This document shows positions 35,834-45,409 of a stretch of 64,000 nt of DNA, one piece after another (position 1 is the first letter of the stretch; each line of letters opens with the position of its first letter). The DNA comes from Sinomonas sp. ASV486 (GTDB lineage Bacteria > Actinomycetota > Actinomycetes > Actinomycetales > Micrococcaceae). A program made the translations under genes and the position numbers. The notes beneath the pieces were generated by a model that saw only the letters and a list, made by a program, of their open reading frames with translations, ran no database searches and was not told the origin of the DNA. The stretch spans positions 247,883-311,882 of the forward strand of contig NZ_JAVFJK010000003.1 of assembly GCF_030908215.1 (NCBI RefSeq), in the 5' to 3' direction.

Positions 35834-37654
35834 GTGCGCGAAAAGATCGTCCCGCCCCTTGTCCCCACCCCCGTGTCGCACAACACCACGGACTTCGTCA
35901 TCGAGCAGGCCGAGAAGCCGTCGAACCCCGTGCTGTTCGCCAAGCGGGATGCCGCCGGCGCGTGGCAGGACATCACCGCCAAGGAGTTCCGCGCCGATGT
36001 CGAACGGATCGCCAAGGGACTCATCGCCGAAGGAGTCGGTCTAGGAGACCGCGTCGGCATCATGGCACGCACGTGCTACGAGTGGACGCTCATCGACTTC
36101 GCCATCTGGTTCGCGGGGGCGGTCTCCGTGCCGATCTACGAGACCTCATCGCCGAGCCAGATCGCCTGGAACCTGGGCAACTCGGGCGCAATGGCAGCCT
36201 TCGGCGAGACGCCGCACCACGAGGATGCTGTCCGCCAGGCCGTGGAGTCCGAGGGCCTCAGCGGGATGAAGCACGTGTGGCAGATGTCCGCCGCCGGCCT
36301 CGACGCCCTGCGCGCCGCGGGAAAGAGCGTCTCGGACAAGGAGCTCGAGGCGCGCCGATCGGCCGCGACCCTCGACTCGACGGCGACGATCATCTACACC
36401 TCCGGCACGCTTGGACGGCCCAAGGGATGCGAGCTGACGCACGGGAACTTCGTCGCGCTCTCGGAGAATGCGGCGACGGCGCTCGGCGAGGTCGTCGAGC
36501 CGGGTGCGAAGACGATCCTCTTCCTCCCCCTGGCCCACGTCTTCGCCCGCTTCATCGAAGTGCTCGCGGTGGCGGCCGGTGTCCAGATGGCGCATACGCC
36601 GGACGTCAAGAACCTCTTGGCCGATCTGCAGAGCTTCGAGCCCACGTTCATCCTCGTCGTGCCCCGCGTGTTCGAGAAGGTCTACAATTCCGCCCTGACC
36701 AAGGCCGAGGACGGCGGCAAGGGCAAGATCTTCCGCCGCGCCGCGGACCTTGCGATCGCCTGGTCGAAGGCGCATGAAGACGGCGGCCATCCGCCGCTCG
36801 GCCTCCGCCTCCAGCACGCGCTGTTCGACCTCCTCGTGTACAGGAAGCTTCGCGCCGCCATGGGCGGCCACGTCAAGTACGCCGTCTCGGGCGGCGGTCC
36901 GCTCGGCGAGCGGCTCGGGCACTTCTTCCACGGCATCGGGCTGCTCGTCCTTGAGGGCTACGGGCTCACAGAGACGACAGCGCCCATCTCGGTCAACACC
37001 CCCTCGCTTATCAAGATCGGCACCGTGGGCGCCCCCCTGCCGGGGAACGCGGTGCGAATCGCCGATGACGGCGAGATCCTGGCCAAGGGCGTGTGCGTCA
37101 TGCGCGGCTACTACAACCTGCCCGAGCTCCAGGCCCAGACGTTCACGGACGGCTGGTTCCACACAGGAGACATCGGCGAGCTCGACGCCGACGGCTATCT
37201 GCGCATCACCGGACGCAAGAAGGACATCATCGTCACGGCTGGCGGCAAGAACGTTGCGCCCGCGCCGCTCGAGGACCAGATCCGGGCCGACGCGCTCGTC
37301 TCGCAGGTCGTCGTCGTGGGCGAGAACCGCCCGTTCATCGCGGCGCTTGTCACCCTTGACGAGGAGGCCCTCCCCGGCTGGCTTGATCGCCATGGCTTGC
37401 CGAAGGGCACGAGCATGGAGGAGGCAGCGACGAACCCGACGGTCCTCGCGCATGTGCAGACGCTCATCGACCACGCCAACACTGCGGTCTCCAAGGCTGA
37501 GGCCATCAAGGCGTTCCGCGTGGTCCCCATGGACTTCACCGAGGCCTCGGGGCACCTCACGCCGTCCCTCAAGGTCAAGCGGGCCCAAATCATGAGTGAC
37601 TTCGGGGACTACGTCGAGGGGATCTACTCCACGCCCAAGCCGAGCAAGGTCTGA
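35834..37654 (+). CDS. Long-chain fatty acid--CoA ligase (FadD15-like)
   Basis: Activates fatty acids with ATP and CoA. The 606-residue protein has the AMP-binding motif YTSGTLGRPKG, GYGLTETTAPIS, the hinge TGRKKDIIVTAGGKN and the C-terminal subdomain with the catalytic Lys region LTPSLKVKR. Its domain pattern is that of the large FadD15/FACL group. The GTG at 35834 has a clear AAGGAG ribosome-binding site. The next gene is convergent beyond a strong terminator. M. tuberculosis fadD15 (Rv2187) lies at the same end of the syntenic block. Confidence 0.93.
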   Translation: MREKIVPPLVPTPVSHNTTDFVIEQAEKPSNPVLFAKRDAAGAWQDITAKEFRADVERIAKGLIAEGVGLGDRVGIMARTCYEWTLIDFAIWFAGAVSVPIYETSSPSQIAWNLGNSGAMAAFGETPHHEDAVRQAVESEGLSGMKHVWQMSAAGLDALRAAGKSVSDKELEARRSAATLDSTATIIYTSGTLGRPKGCELTHGNFVALSENAATALGEVVEPGAKTILFLPLAHVFARFIEVLAVAAGVQMAHTPDVKNLLADLQSFEPTFILVVPRVFEKVYNSALTKAEDGGKGKIFRRAADLAIAWSKAHEDGGHPPLGLRLQHALFDLLVYRKLRAAMGGHVKYAVSGGGPLGERLGHFFHGIGLLVLEGYGLTETTAPISVNTPSLIKIGTVGAPLPGNAVRIADDGEILAKGVCVMRGYYNLPELQAQTFTDGWFHTGDIGELDADGYLRITGRKKDIIVTAGGKNVAPAPLEDQIRADALVSQVVVVGENRPFIAALVTLDEEALPGWLDRHGLPKGTSMEEAATNPTVLAHVQTLIDHANTAVSKAEAIKAFRVVPMDFTEASGHLTPSLKVKRAQIMSDFGDYVEGIYSTPKPSKV

Positions 37655-37672
37655 CGCCGGCACCAACAGCAG

Positions 37673-37704
37673 AGGCCCGCGGTCCGGGAAGGGACCGCGG
37701 GCCT
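37673..37704 (+). terminator. Rho-independent terminator of the fadD15-like gene
   Basis: Perfect 13-bp stem (37673-37685 and 37692-37704), 6-nt loop GGGAAG, followed by TTT on the plus strand, 18 bp after the stop. Confidence 0.8.
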
Positions 37705-37733
37705 TTCGCGTCACCCCGGAGTCTTGCGAGCGA

Positions 37734-39209
37734 TCAGTCCTCGGTCAGCTCGTCCACGACGAGCGCAGCGAGCTCGACGGCGGCCGCGCGCGTGGCGCCG
37801 CGCAGCTTCGCGAACTCGATCTGTGATCCCTCGGCCAAGTGCCGGTCGTGCGGAATCCTCACGACGTGCCGGACCCGGGAGCGGAAGTGGTCCTCGATCT
37901 CGTCGACGTCGACCCTTGTCCCGTCACCCGCCGCCAGGTTGATCGCAACGATCGCCTTGCGCACCAGGTCGTCGCGCCCGTGCGCCTCAAGCCACGAGAG
38001 CGTCTCAGAGGCGAGCCGCGCCTCGTCGACGCTTCCCCCGGAGACCAGCACGACGGCGTCGGCCTTCTCCAGCGTGCCCTGCATGACCGAGTGCACCATG
38101 CCGGTGCCTGAATCAGTCAGGACGATCGAGTAGTACCTGCCGAGGATGTCTGTGACCGCGCGGTAGTCGGCGTCGTTGAACGCGTGCGCGACCATCGGAT
38201 CCGCATCCGAGGCGAGCACATCGAGCCGCGAGCCCTCTCGGGCGGTGTAGGTGGAGAGCTGCGCGAAGGAGTTCACGTCGAAGCGATCCTTGACGAGCTG
38301 ACGCGCCGTCTGCGAGGCACGCCCGGGGTTGCGGTCGGAGAGAGTGCCGCGGTCCGGGTTGGCGTCCATCGCGATGACGCGGTCCTCGCGCAGGTCGGCG
38401 AGCGCCATGCCCAGCAGGGTGGTCACGGTCGTCTTGCCGACGCCGCCCTTGCGGGACAGCACGGGCACGTACCGCGTGCGGTCGCCAAGGCGGACGGCGA
38501 TGCGGTGCTCGAGGGCCCGCTGGGTCCTGACGGCGTCGGAGTCGCCCAGGTTCACGTAGCCGAACGTCGTGAAGTAGAGCCATCGCCGCCACCCGCTCAC
38601 GGGCGGGGCCGCGGTCTTCTCGACGAGCCTGTCCGAGGTCAGCGACGTGGCAGGCTCGGGACCTTCGGCGCGAGCCCGACGCTCGCTCAGGGCTGGCGCC
38701 GGCTCGTCGTCGGCAACGGCCTCGGACACAGGCTCAGAGCCGCGCGGCTGATACCCGGGCTCGATCTCGGTGGTCGGCGCGAACACTTCGAGCGGCACTT
38801 CCGTCGGCTCCGGCACGCTACTGGCGGCCTCCGGTGCATCTCCCGCCGGTGCCGCAAGAGGATGGCTCGCGAGCCATCCCGCCGGGGGCTGCGACGGTGC
38901 CGGCGGCACCGCGTTGAGGTCGACGGGAACGCTCAAGGAGGTGAGCGCCGAAAGCGAGTCTGCGCTCGTGCGGTCCTGCGCATCGGTCACCGTGACGACG
39001 TCGATGGGCGAGGATTCAACGCGGTCGACGGCGGGCTGCGCCGCGGCGTCGTTCCCGTCGCCCTCCACCGTGGGCGCCCCGTCTGCGTGCGCGTCCACAT
39101 CCTCTGCGCTCGCCGGCGTTGACGCTGCAGCCGCCTCGTCGGTACCGTCCGGTGCGGCCTGCGCCGCGCTGCGGCGCGGTCCCGGCGTGGGCTTGGTCTC
39201 CTCGGTCAT
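37734..39209 (-). CDS. MinD/ParA-like ATPase with long disordered N-terminus (EspI/Rv3888c-like)
   Basis: A 491-residue protein. Residues 1-215 are Ala/Pro/Glu-rich and likely disordered. A short linker (WLYFTTFGYVNLGDSDAVR) leads to a P-loop ATPase domain with the deviant Walker A SRKGGVGKTTVTTLLG and the Walker B-like AMDANPDRGTLSDR. Proteins of this build accompany type VII secretion in mycobacteria (EspI), but no other secretion gene is seen here, so its partner is unknown. The ATG has a GGGAG ribosome-binding site. A hairpin separates it from pyc. Confidence 0.82.
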   Translation of the reverse strand: MTEETKPTPGPRRSAAQAAPDGTDEAAAASTPASAEDVDAHADGAPTVEGDGNDAAAQPAVDRVESSPIDVVTVTDAQDRTSADSLSALTSLSVPVDLNAVPPAPSQPPAGWLASHPLAAPAGDAPEAASSVPEPTEVPLEVFAPTTEIEPGYQPRGSEPVSEAVADDEPAPALSERRARAEGPEPATSLTSDRLVEKTAAPPVSGWRRWLYFTTFGYVNLGDSDAVRTQRALEHRIAVRLGDRTRYVPVLSRKGGVGKTTVTTLLGMALADLREDRVIAMDANPDRGTLSDRNPGRASQTARQLVKDRFDVNSFAQLSTYTAREGSRLDVLASDADPMVAHAFNDADYRAVTDILGRYYSIVLTDSGTGMVHSVMQGTLEKADAVVLVSGGSVDEARLASETLSWLEAHGRDDLVRKAIVAINLAAGDGTRVDVDEIEDHFRSRVRHVVRIPHDRHLAEGSQIEFAKLRGATRAAAVELAALVVDELTED

Positions 39210-39282
39210 CGGCTCCCGTTCGCGTCGTCGGTACGAGGCGCAGCGGCACGCCGCCTCCCTCGATCGCGCTCAGTCTAGCCGT

Positions 39283-39326
39283 CGGCCCGGCAGCAGGCCC
39301 GAATTTCGGGGCTTGCTGCCGGGCCG
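39283..39326 (-). terminator. Terminator hairpin after pyruvate carboxylase
   Basis: Nearly perfect 18-bp inverted repeat (39283-39300 and 39308-39326, one G/T-type mismatch, loop GAATTTC), 20 bp after the pyc stop. No T-run. Confidence 0.65.
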
Positions 39327-39345
39327 ATCTGACAGGATCGAACGG

Positions 39346-42300
39346 CTACTCGGCGCCGACGACGAGCAGGAGATCGCCACCCTGTACCTGGGAGACACCG
39401 CTCACGACGACGCGTCCCACCTTGCCCGAGATGGGCGAGGTGATCGCAGCCTCCATCTTCATGGCTTCGATGGTCGCGACCGAGTCGCCGGCCTGGATGA
39501 GGTCGCCTTCCCTCGCCGTGACGGTGACCGCGCCGGCGAACGGGGCGGCCACGTGGCCGGGGTTCGTCGCATCGGCCTTCTCCGCCTGCTTGACGTTGCT
39601 CTGGACGGAGCGGTCCCGCACGGCGACGGGCCGCGACTGGCCGTTGAGCGTCGCGATGACCGTACGCAGGCCCTTCTCGTCCGGCTCGGAGATGGCCTCG
39701 AGCTGCGCGATGAGGCGCACGCCCTTCTCGAGCTCGATGACATGCTCCTGGCCGCGCTGGAGGCCGTAGAGGTAGTCGCGCGTGTCGAGCACTGCGAGGT
39801 TGCCGTAGCTCTCGCGGCTGGCGAGGTAGTCCTTGGTCGGACCGGGGAACAGCAGCCGGTTGAGGGTCGCTCTGCGAGTCGCCGAATCGCCCTCGAGCGC
39901 CGCGGAGTCCTCGGACGAGAGGGTCTCCTCACGAACCTTGACCGTGCGGCCCTGGAGCGCCTTGGTGCGGAACGGCTCGGGCCAGCCCCCGGGCGGGTCG
40001 CCCAGCTCGCCGCTGAGGAAGCCGATGACCGACTCGGGGATGTCGAACTTCTGCGGGTTCTCCTGGAACTCGGCCGGATCGGCGCCGAGGCCCACGAGGT
40101 GCAGGGCGAGGTCTCCGACCACCTTGGAGGAGGGCGTGACCTTGACGAGACGCCCGAGGATGCGGTCGGCGGCCGCGTACATGTCCTCGATCGCCTCGAA
40201 TCGCTCGGCGAGGCCCAGAGCCATGGCCTGCTGGCGCAGATTGGAGAGCTGGCCGCCCGGAATCTCGTGCAGGTAGACACGTCCCGTGGGGCCCGGGAGC
40301 CCGGACTCGAACGGCGCGTAGACGCGTCGCACGGCCTCCCAGTAGGGCTCGAGGGCGCTCACGTTCTTCAGCGAGATGCCCGTGTCCCTCGGCGTGTGGG
40401 CGAGGTCGGCGACGAGCGCCGAGGCCGAGGGCTGGCTCGTCGTGCCGGCGAGGGCCGCAGAGGCGACGTCGACGGCGTCGACCCCTGCGTCGACGGCGGC
40501 AAGCAGCGTCGCGAGCTGGCCGCCCGCCGTGTCGTGCGTGTGCAGGTGGACCGGGAGGTCGAACCGCTCGCGCAGGGCCGTCACGAGCTTCGCAGCCGCG
40601 GCCGGGCGGAGGAGCCCGGCCATGTCCTTGATCGCGAGGATGTGGGCACCGGCGTCGACGATCTTCTGCGCGAGGTCGAGGTAGTAGTCGAGCGTGTAGA
40701 GCTCCTCGGCCGGGTCGAGCAGGTCGCCCGTGTAGCAGAGGGCCACCTCGGCCACGGCCGTCCCGGTCTCGCGGACGGCCTTGATGGCGGGAGCCATCTG
40801 GTTCACGTCGTTGAGCGCGTCGAAGATCCGGAAGATGTCGATGCCGGTGGCGGCAGCCTCCTTGACGAAGGCGACCGTGACTTCCTCCGGGTACGGGGTG
40901 TAGCCCACCGTGTTGCGGCCGCGCAGGAGCATCTGGAGGCAGATGTTCGGGATCGCCTTGCGGAGCGCGGCGAGGCGCTGCCACGGGTCCTCGCCGAGGA
41001 AGCGCAGCGCGACGTCGTAGGTCGCACCACCCCATGCCTCGACCGAGAGGAGCTCAGGGGTCAGGACCGAGACGGCCGGCCCGGCGGCAACGAGGTCGCG
41101 GGTGCGCACGCGGGTTGCGAGGAGCGACTGGTGCGCGTCGCGGAACGTCGTGTCCGTCACGGCGACGGCGTTCTGCTCGCGCAGGGCCTTCGCGAAGCCC
41201 TCCGGACCGAGTTCGAGCAGGCGCTGGCGTGAGCCGGCGGGTGCGTCGTCCAGATCGGCCTTCGGCAGCTTGGCGCGCGGGTCGGCGTGGACCTTGAGCT
41301 CGCCGTTCGGCTTGTTGACCGTCACCTCCGCGAGCCACGTGAGCAGCTTGGTCCCCCGGTCTGCGGACGAGCGTGCCTTGAGCAGCTCGGGCCGCTCGTC
41401 GATGAACGATGTCGCGACGTTGCCGGCCACGAAGTCCTCGTCGTCGAGCACGGCCTGGAGGAACGGGATGTTCGTGGAGACACCGCGGATGCGGAACTCC
41501 GCGAGGGCGCGGCGGGCACGCTTGACGGCCGTCGCGTAGTCGCGGCCGCGGCATGTGAGCTTGACGAGCATCGAGTCGAAGTGCGGGCTGATCTCGGCGC
41601 CCTGGTAGATCGTGCCGCCGTCGAGCCGCACGCCTGCGCCGCCCGCCGACCGGTAGCCGGTGATCTTGCCGACATCGGGACGGAAGCCGTTGGCCGGGTC
41701 CTCGGTGGTGATCCGGCACTGGAGCGCGGCACCCTTGAGGTGGATCTTGTCCTGCGTGAGCCCGAGGTCCTCAAGGGTCTCTCCAGCGGCGATGCGCAGC
41801 TGTGCCTGGACGAGGTCGACGTCGGTGACCTCTTCGGTGACCGTGTGCTCAACCTGGATGCGCGGGTTCATCTCGATGAACACGTGCTGGCCGGCGCGTT
41901 CGCCCACGGTGTCGACGAGGAACTCGACGGTGCCGGCGTTGACGTAGCCGAGGGCCTTGGCAAACTTGATCGCGTCCGAGTAGAGGGCCTGGCGGATGGA
42001 CTCGTCCAGCTGCGGGGCCGGAGCGATCTCGACGACCTTCTGGTGGCGGCGCTGGAGCGAGCAGTCGCGCTCGAACAGGTGGACCACGTTGCCCTCGGCG
42101 TCGGCGAGCACCTGAACCTCGATGTGGCGCGGGCGCAGCACGGCCTGCTCGAGGAACATGGTCGGGTCGCCGAAGGCGGCGTCGGCCTCGCGCATCGCGG
42201 CGCTGAGGGCCTCGGGAAGGGCCTCGCGGGTGTCGACGCGGCGCATGCCGCGCCCGCCACCGCCGGCCACAGCCTTGACGAAGATCGGGAAGCCGATCGT

Positions 42301-42747
42301 GTCCGCCGCGGCGATGAGCTCCTCAGTATCGGAGCTCGGCGCCGAGGAGTTCAGGACCGGGATGCCGGCCTTGCGGGCGGCTGCGAGCGCATGAACCTTG
42401 TGCCCGGCGAGCTCGAGGACGTCAGCAGGCGGACCGACGAAAGTGATGCCCGCAGTGGCGGCGGCCTTGGCCAGCTCGGGGTTCTCCGAGAGGAAGCCGT
42501 AGCCGGGGTAGATCGCATCCGCGCCGGCTTCCTTGGCGACGCGGACAATCTCGTCCACGTCGAGGTAGGCACGGACCGGATGGCCCTCCTCACCGATGAG
42601 GTAGGCCTCGTCCGCCTTCTGGCGGTGGATCGAATTGCGGTCTTCATGCGGGAACACCGCGACCGTCTTGGCACCGAGCTCGTAGCCCGCACGGAACGCG
42701 CGGATGGCAATCTCACCGCGGTTCGCTACCAGAATCTTGGAGAACAT
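39346..42747 (-). CDS. pyc: Pyruvate carboxylase
   Basis: Biotin enzyme carboxylating pyruvate to oxaloacetate, feeding the citric acid cycle. The 1133-residue single-chain protein has, in order, the biotin carboxylase domain (about 1-450; ILVANRGEIAIRAFR, GGGGRGMR, EMNPRIQVEHTVTEE), the carboxyltransferase TIM barrel (about 525-800; DTTFRDAHQSLLATRVR, metal-binding HLHTHDTAG), the PC-specific domain, and the C-terminal biotinyl domain with EAMKMEA carrying the biotin lysine. Length equals the family's. The gap to the divergent parA-like gene is 207 bp. Confidence 0.97.
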   Translation of the reverse strand: MFSKILVANRGEIAIRAFRAGYELGAKTVAVFPHEDRNSIHRQKADEAYLIGEEGHPVRAYLDVDEIVRVAKEAGADAIYPGYGFLSENPELAKAAATAGITFVGPPADVLELAGHKVHALAAARKAGIPVLNSSAPSSDTEELIAAADTIGFPIFVKAVAGGGGRGMRRVDTREALPEALSAAMREADAAFGDPTMFLEQAVLRPRHIEVQVLADAEGNVVHLFERDCSLQRRHQKVVEIAPAPQLDESIRQALYSDAIKFAKALGYVNAGTVEFLVDTVGERAGQHVFIEMNPRIQVEHTVTEEVTDVDLVQAQLRIAAGETLEDLGLTQDKIHLKGAALQCRITTEDPANGFRPDVGKITGYRSAGGAGVRLDGGTIYQGAEISPHFDSMLVKLTCRGRDYATAVKRARRALAEFRIRGVSTNIPFLQAVLDDEDFVAGNVATSFIDERPELLKARSSADRGTKLLTWLAEVTVNKPNGELKVHADPRAKLPKADLDDAPAGSRQRLLELGPEGFAKALREQNAVAVTDTTFRDAHQSLLATRVRTRDLVAAGPAVSVLTPELLSVEAWGGATYDVALRFLGEDPWQRLAALRKAIPNICLQMLLRGRNTVGYTPYPEEVTVAFVKEAAATGIDIFRIFDALNDVNQMAPAIKAVRETGTAVAEVALCYTGDLLDPAEELYTLDYYLDLAQKIVDAGAHILAIKDMAGLLRPAAAAKLVTALRERFDLPVHLHTHDTAGGQLATLLAAVDAGVDAVDVASAALAGTTSQPSASALVADLAHTPRDTGISLKNVSALEPYWEAVRRVYAPFESGLPGPTGRVYLHEIPGGQLSNLRQQAMALGLAERFEAIEDMYAAADRILGRLVKVTPSSKVVGDLALHLVGLGADPAEFQENPQKFDIPESVIGFLSGELGDPPGGWPEPFRTKALQGRTVKVREETLSSEDSAALEGDSATRRATLNRLLFPGPTKDYLASRESYGNLAVLDTRDYLYGLQRGQEHVIELEKGVRLIAQLEAISEPDEKGLRTVIATLNGQSRPVAVRDRSVQSNVKQAEKADATNPGHVAAPFAGAVTVTAREGDLIQAGDSVATIEAMKMEAAITSPISGKVGRVVVSGVSQVQGGDLLLVVGAE

Positions 42748-42954
42748 GGGACTCCTGTTGTCGCAACGCAGGACTGACTAGGTGGTGCCTAGTGTCTATG
42801 GGCCAAAACTACCAAGGCAACGGCCAGTGTCCTGAATCACGGACGTAACGTCTCGCCTCGTGGGACCCGGAGGGGTCCGCGGCGTGTCGGGGCTTCGGTA
42901 CTGCGGCAGATTAGGATGGGAGACGTCGGCCAGCGGATAGATAGTGGATTTCAC

Positions 42955-43779
42955 GTGCAAGTAGTCAGCATCAGCAGCCTCAAGGGCGGAGTCGGGAAGA
43001 CGTCTGTGACCACGGGGCTCGCCTCAGCAGCCCTCGCAGCCGGCATCCCCACCCTTGTGGTCGATCTCGATCCACACGCTGATGCTTCCACCGCGCTGGG
43101 CGTCGTCCCCGAAGGCCGGCTCGAAGTCGGCCGCATGCTCAAGGCGCCCAAGCGCGTGTTCCTCGAGGACAACGTGGTGCCGAGCGGATGGGTGCGCCGC
43201 GCCGCCGCCCTCAATGGGCAGCAGAACCGTGTCCTGGACGTCGCCTACGGCGGGTCCCTGAGCGGCATCTACGACCGTCCCGACCTTGGCCGCCGTGACC
43301 TTCGCCGCCTCAGCATTGTGCTCGACGGGCTCGAGGGGTACGGACTCGTGCTGATCGACTGCCCGCCGTCCCTCAATGGACTCACGCGCATGGCGTGGGC
43401 CGCGAGCGACCGTGTCCTCCTCGTGGCCGAGCCGGGCCTCTTCTCTGTGGCCGGCACCGAGCGCACCCTCCGGGCCATCCAGCTCTTCAAGCAGGAGTAC
43501 GCCCCCAAGCTTGCCCCGGCTGGGGTCGTCGCGAACCGGGTGCGTCCCTCCTCGACCGAGCATGGCTACCGGCTGGAGGAGATGAAGCAGATGTTCGGCG
43601 CGCTCCTCATCGAGCCGAACATCCCCGAGGTGGCAAACTGGCAGCAGATCCAGGGGGCGGCGCACGCCGTCCACCATTGGCCTGGGGAGGCCGCGCGCGG
43701 CACGTCCGCCCTCTACGACCAGCTCCTCGGGGCGGTCCTCAAGCAGAGCCGCGACTTCCGCCCGCGCGTCGCCCGCTAG
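42955..43779 (+). CDS. ParA-family ATPase
   Basis: A 274-residue ATPase with the deviant Walker A SLKGGVGKTSVTTGLA at the N-terminus, Walker B VVDLDPHADAS and LIDCPPSLNGL. GTG 42955 is used, since the protein then begins directly with the beta strand before the Walker A motif; ATG 42916 adds 13 unlikely residues. It lies alone on the plus strand, divergent from pyc and convergent to the MerR gene. No parB is next to it, so it is probably an orphan ParA or MinD-like positioning protein rather than the chromosomal ParA. Confidence 0.85.
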   Translation: MQVVSISSLKGGVGKTSVTTGLASAALAAGIPTLVVDLDPHADASTALGVVPEGRLEVGRMLKAPKRVFLEDNVVPSGWVRRAAALNGQQNRVLDVAYGGSLSGIYDRPDLGRRDLRRLSIVLDGLEGYGLVLIDCPPSLNGLTRMAWAASDRVLLVAEPGLFSVAGTERTLRAIQLFKQEYAPKLAPAGVVANRVRPSSTEHGYRLEEMKQMFGALLIEPNIPEVANWQQIQGAAHAVHHWPGEAARGTSALYDQLLGAVLKQSRDFRPRVAR

Positions 43780-43899
43780 TCGCACGCTTCCTCGCCTCCC
43801 GGCCCGGCTCGCCCCAAGTTCGCCTGTCCTCGGCCAACGCGCGCTGCTGCGTCATCGAGCCCTTCTCCGCCATCGAGCACCTTTCCGTCAGCGTGCCGC

Positions 43900-44033
43900 G
43901 CACGACGTCGAGGGGTGGGCGGCCGGTGGGGGGGTACGCGAGGACTCTTGGGGTGGGGGGGGAGCCGGGGCGGCGGCCCCCCTCGGGGGGGGGGGGGCCC
44001 CGGGGGGGGGCCCCCCCCCCCTCGACGTCGTGC
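43900..44033. repeat. Inverted repeat enclosing long G and C homopolymers
   Basis: Perfect 16-bp arms (43900-43915, 44018-44033) flank about 100 bp made mostly of G or C runs, including a run of 13 G (43985-43997), one of 9 G (44002-44010) and one of 11 C (44011-44021). It lies between convergent genes, where a terminator is expected. The interior is so unlike the rest that a sequencing or assembly error through a strong hairpin is likely. Confidence 0.75.
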
Positions 44034-44078
44034 GTCCTGGAGGACGACGGGTGGATCGGGGCTTCAGCGTCCGGCGCG

Positions 44079-44672
44079 TCAGCCCGTCTTGCGTGCCGCG
44101 CGACGCTTGCTCAGTTCATCACCGGGAAACGTCTGGTCCGCGGCGTGCTCACTCGGCAGCTCCGCTAGGCTCCCCTCGACCTCACGCCACACGCGGCCAA
44201 CCGCGATGCCGAATACACCCTGGCCGCCCTGCACGAGATCGATGACCTCGTCGGCGGACGTGCATTCGTACACCGAGGCGCCATCGCTCATGAGCGTGAT
44301 CTGGGCGAGGTCCTCCACACCGCGCTCGCGGAGGTGACCCACGGCGCTGCGGATCTGCTGGAGGGAGACACCCGTGTCGAGGAGACGCTTGACGACCTTG
44401 AGCACGAGGATGTCACGGAAGCCGTACAGGCGCTGGGAACCGCTGCCTGCGGCCCCACGGACGGTGGGCTCGACGAGTCCCGTACGAGCCCAGTAGTCGA
44501 GCTGTCGGTACGTGATCCCGGCAGCCTTGCAGGCCGTCGGACCGCGGTAGCCCGCCTCCTCGTCAAGTTCTGGGAGGTCGTCGTCGAAGAGAAGACCTTG
44601 GGTGCCGGCGGGCACCTCGGCGCCTGTACCGGACGTGTGCCTGAGCTCACCGTGCTCTCGCGTGGGATTCAC
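44079..44672 (-). CDS. MerR-family regulator (Rv1830-like)
   Basis: A 197-residue regulator with the MerR winged helix (about 44-112; GPTACKAAGITYRQLDYWARTGLV), here preceded by an acidic N-terminal part, and a C-terminal region (ASVYECTSADEVIDLVQGGQGVFGI) that is not a known metal- or drug-binding domain. GTG 44672 has a perfect AAGGAGG ribosome-binding site; the upstream GTG 44687 would place that site inside the gene. It is the last gene of the conserved set gcvH, garA, merR, nuclease, merR. Confidence 0.88.
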   Translation of the reverse strand: MNPTREHGELRHTSGTGAEVPAGTQGLLFDDDLPELDEEAGYRGPTACKAAGITYRQLDYWARTGLVEPTVRGAAGSGSQRLYGFRDILVLKVVKRLLDTGVSLQQIRSAVGHLRERGVEDLAQITLMSDGASVYECTSADEVIDLVQGGQGVFGIAVGRVWREVEGSLAELPSEHAADQTFPGDELSKRRAARKTG

Positions 44673-44908
44673 AAAACCCTCCTTCACCGCTCCCCTGGGG
44701 GCATCGCACCCCGAGAGGGACCTCGAGGCGCACCTTGGTGTAATTACAGCGGGGGTGCACTCTCCAGTGTCGCCTGTACGTCTCGGGGAAGCAATGGGAG
44801 CTTGTCTCTACCGACGTTAGAACCGTGGCGAGACGAAATCAAAGACCTCCGCCGCTCGGCGGGGGCGTGTCGGATTCCCATCGCGGCGTGAAGCCCGCGC
44901 CCGAGCGC

Positions 44909-45409
44909 CTATTCGTCGAAGTCCTCCGGCTCGACATCGGCGAGGAACTCGCGGAACCGCCGCATCTCGCTCTCCTCATCCGCGGGCTCGCCGCCCTCTT
45001 CGGTGCTGTCGCTCCCCTCGGCAAGCTGCACGCCGGCCTCCTCCAGGACCGCGTCTGCGCACCAGATCCGGCAGTTGACCCTGAGTGCCACCGCAAGCGC
45101 GTCGGAGGCCCGAGACTCGACCGTGGTCCCGTCATCGAAACCGAGCTGCGCGTAGAACACACTGTCCTCGACGGACACAATCGTGGCGCTCACGATCTGG
45201 CGGCCAAGGCTGTGGACCACGCTGACCAGGAGGTCATGGGTGAGCGGCCTCGGCGGGACCACGTGCTGCTGGGCGAGGGCGATCGCGCTCGCCTCTGCGG
45301 TGCCGATCCAGATCGGCAGGTGCCGCTCGCCGTGCGCCTCCTTGAGGAGGACGAGGGGCTGGTTGGAAGGCAGTTCGATCCGCACGCCCACGACTTCTAC
45401 CTCGATCAT
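44909..45409 (-). CDS. Bifunctional nuclease family protein (DUF151, Rv1829-like)
   Basis: A 166-residue protein of the BFN/DUF151 family: MIEVEVVGVRIELPSNQPLVLLKE, RHLPIWIGTAEASAIA, RPLTHDLL, and SRASDALAVALRVNCRIW. Plant members have been reported as nucleases; the bacterial role is unknown. The C-terminal 30 residues are acidic. Its ATG shares a base with the merR stop (TGATG), so it is coupled to the FtsR-like gene; the next gene follows after 236 bp. Confidence 0.88.
   Translation of the reverse strand: MIEVEVVGVRIELPSNQPLVLLKEAHGERHLPIWIGTAEASAIALAQQHVVPPRPLTHDLLVSVVHSLGRQIVSATIVSVEDSVFYAQLGFDDGTTVESRASDALAVALRVNCRIWCADAVLEEAGVQLAEGSDSTEEGGEPADEESEMRRFREFLADVEPEDFDE

Noticed and set aside
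38770-41232. 820-codon open frame on the plus strand
   Set aside because: It is antisense to the ParA-like ATPase and pyruvate carboxylase, which both have full domain sets; high GC makes long spurious frames common.
42955-43779. Chromosomal parA
   Set aside because: No parB or parS-like element is next to it, so it is left as an orphan ParA-family ATPase.
43915-44337. Open frames through the poly-G/C hairpin
   Set aside because: Low-complexity translation of homopolymers and antisense to the MerR gene.
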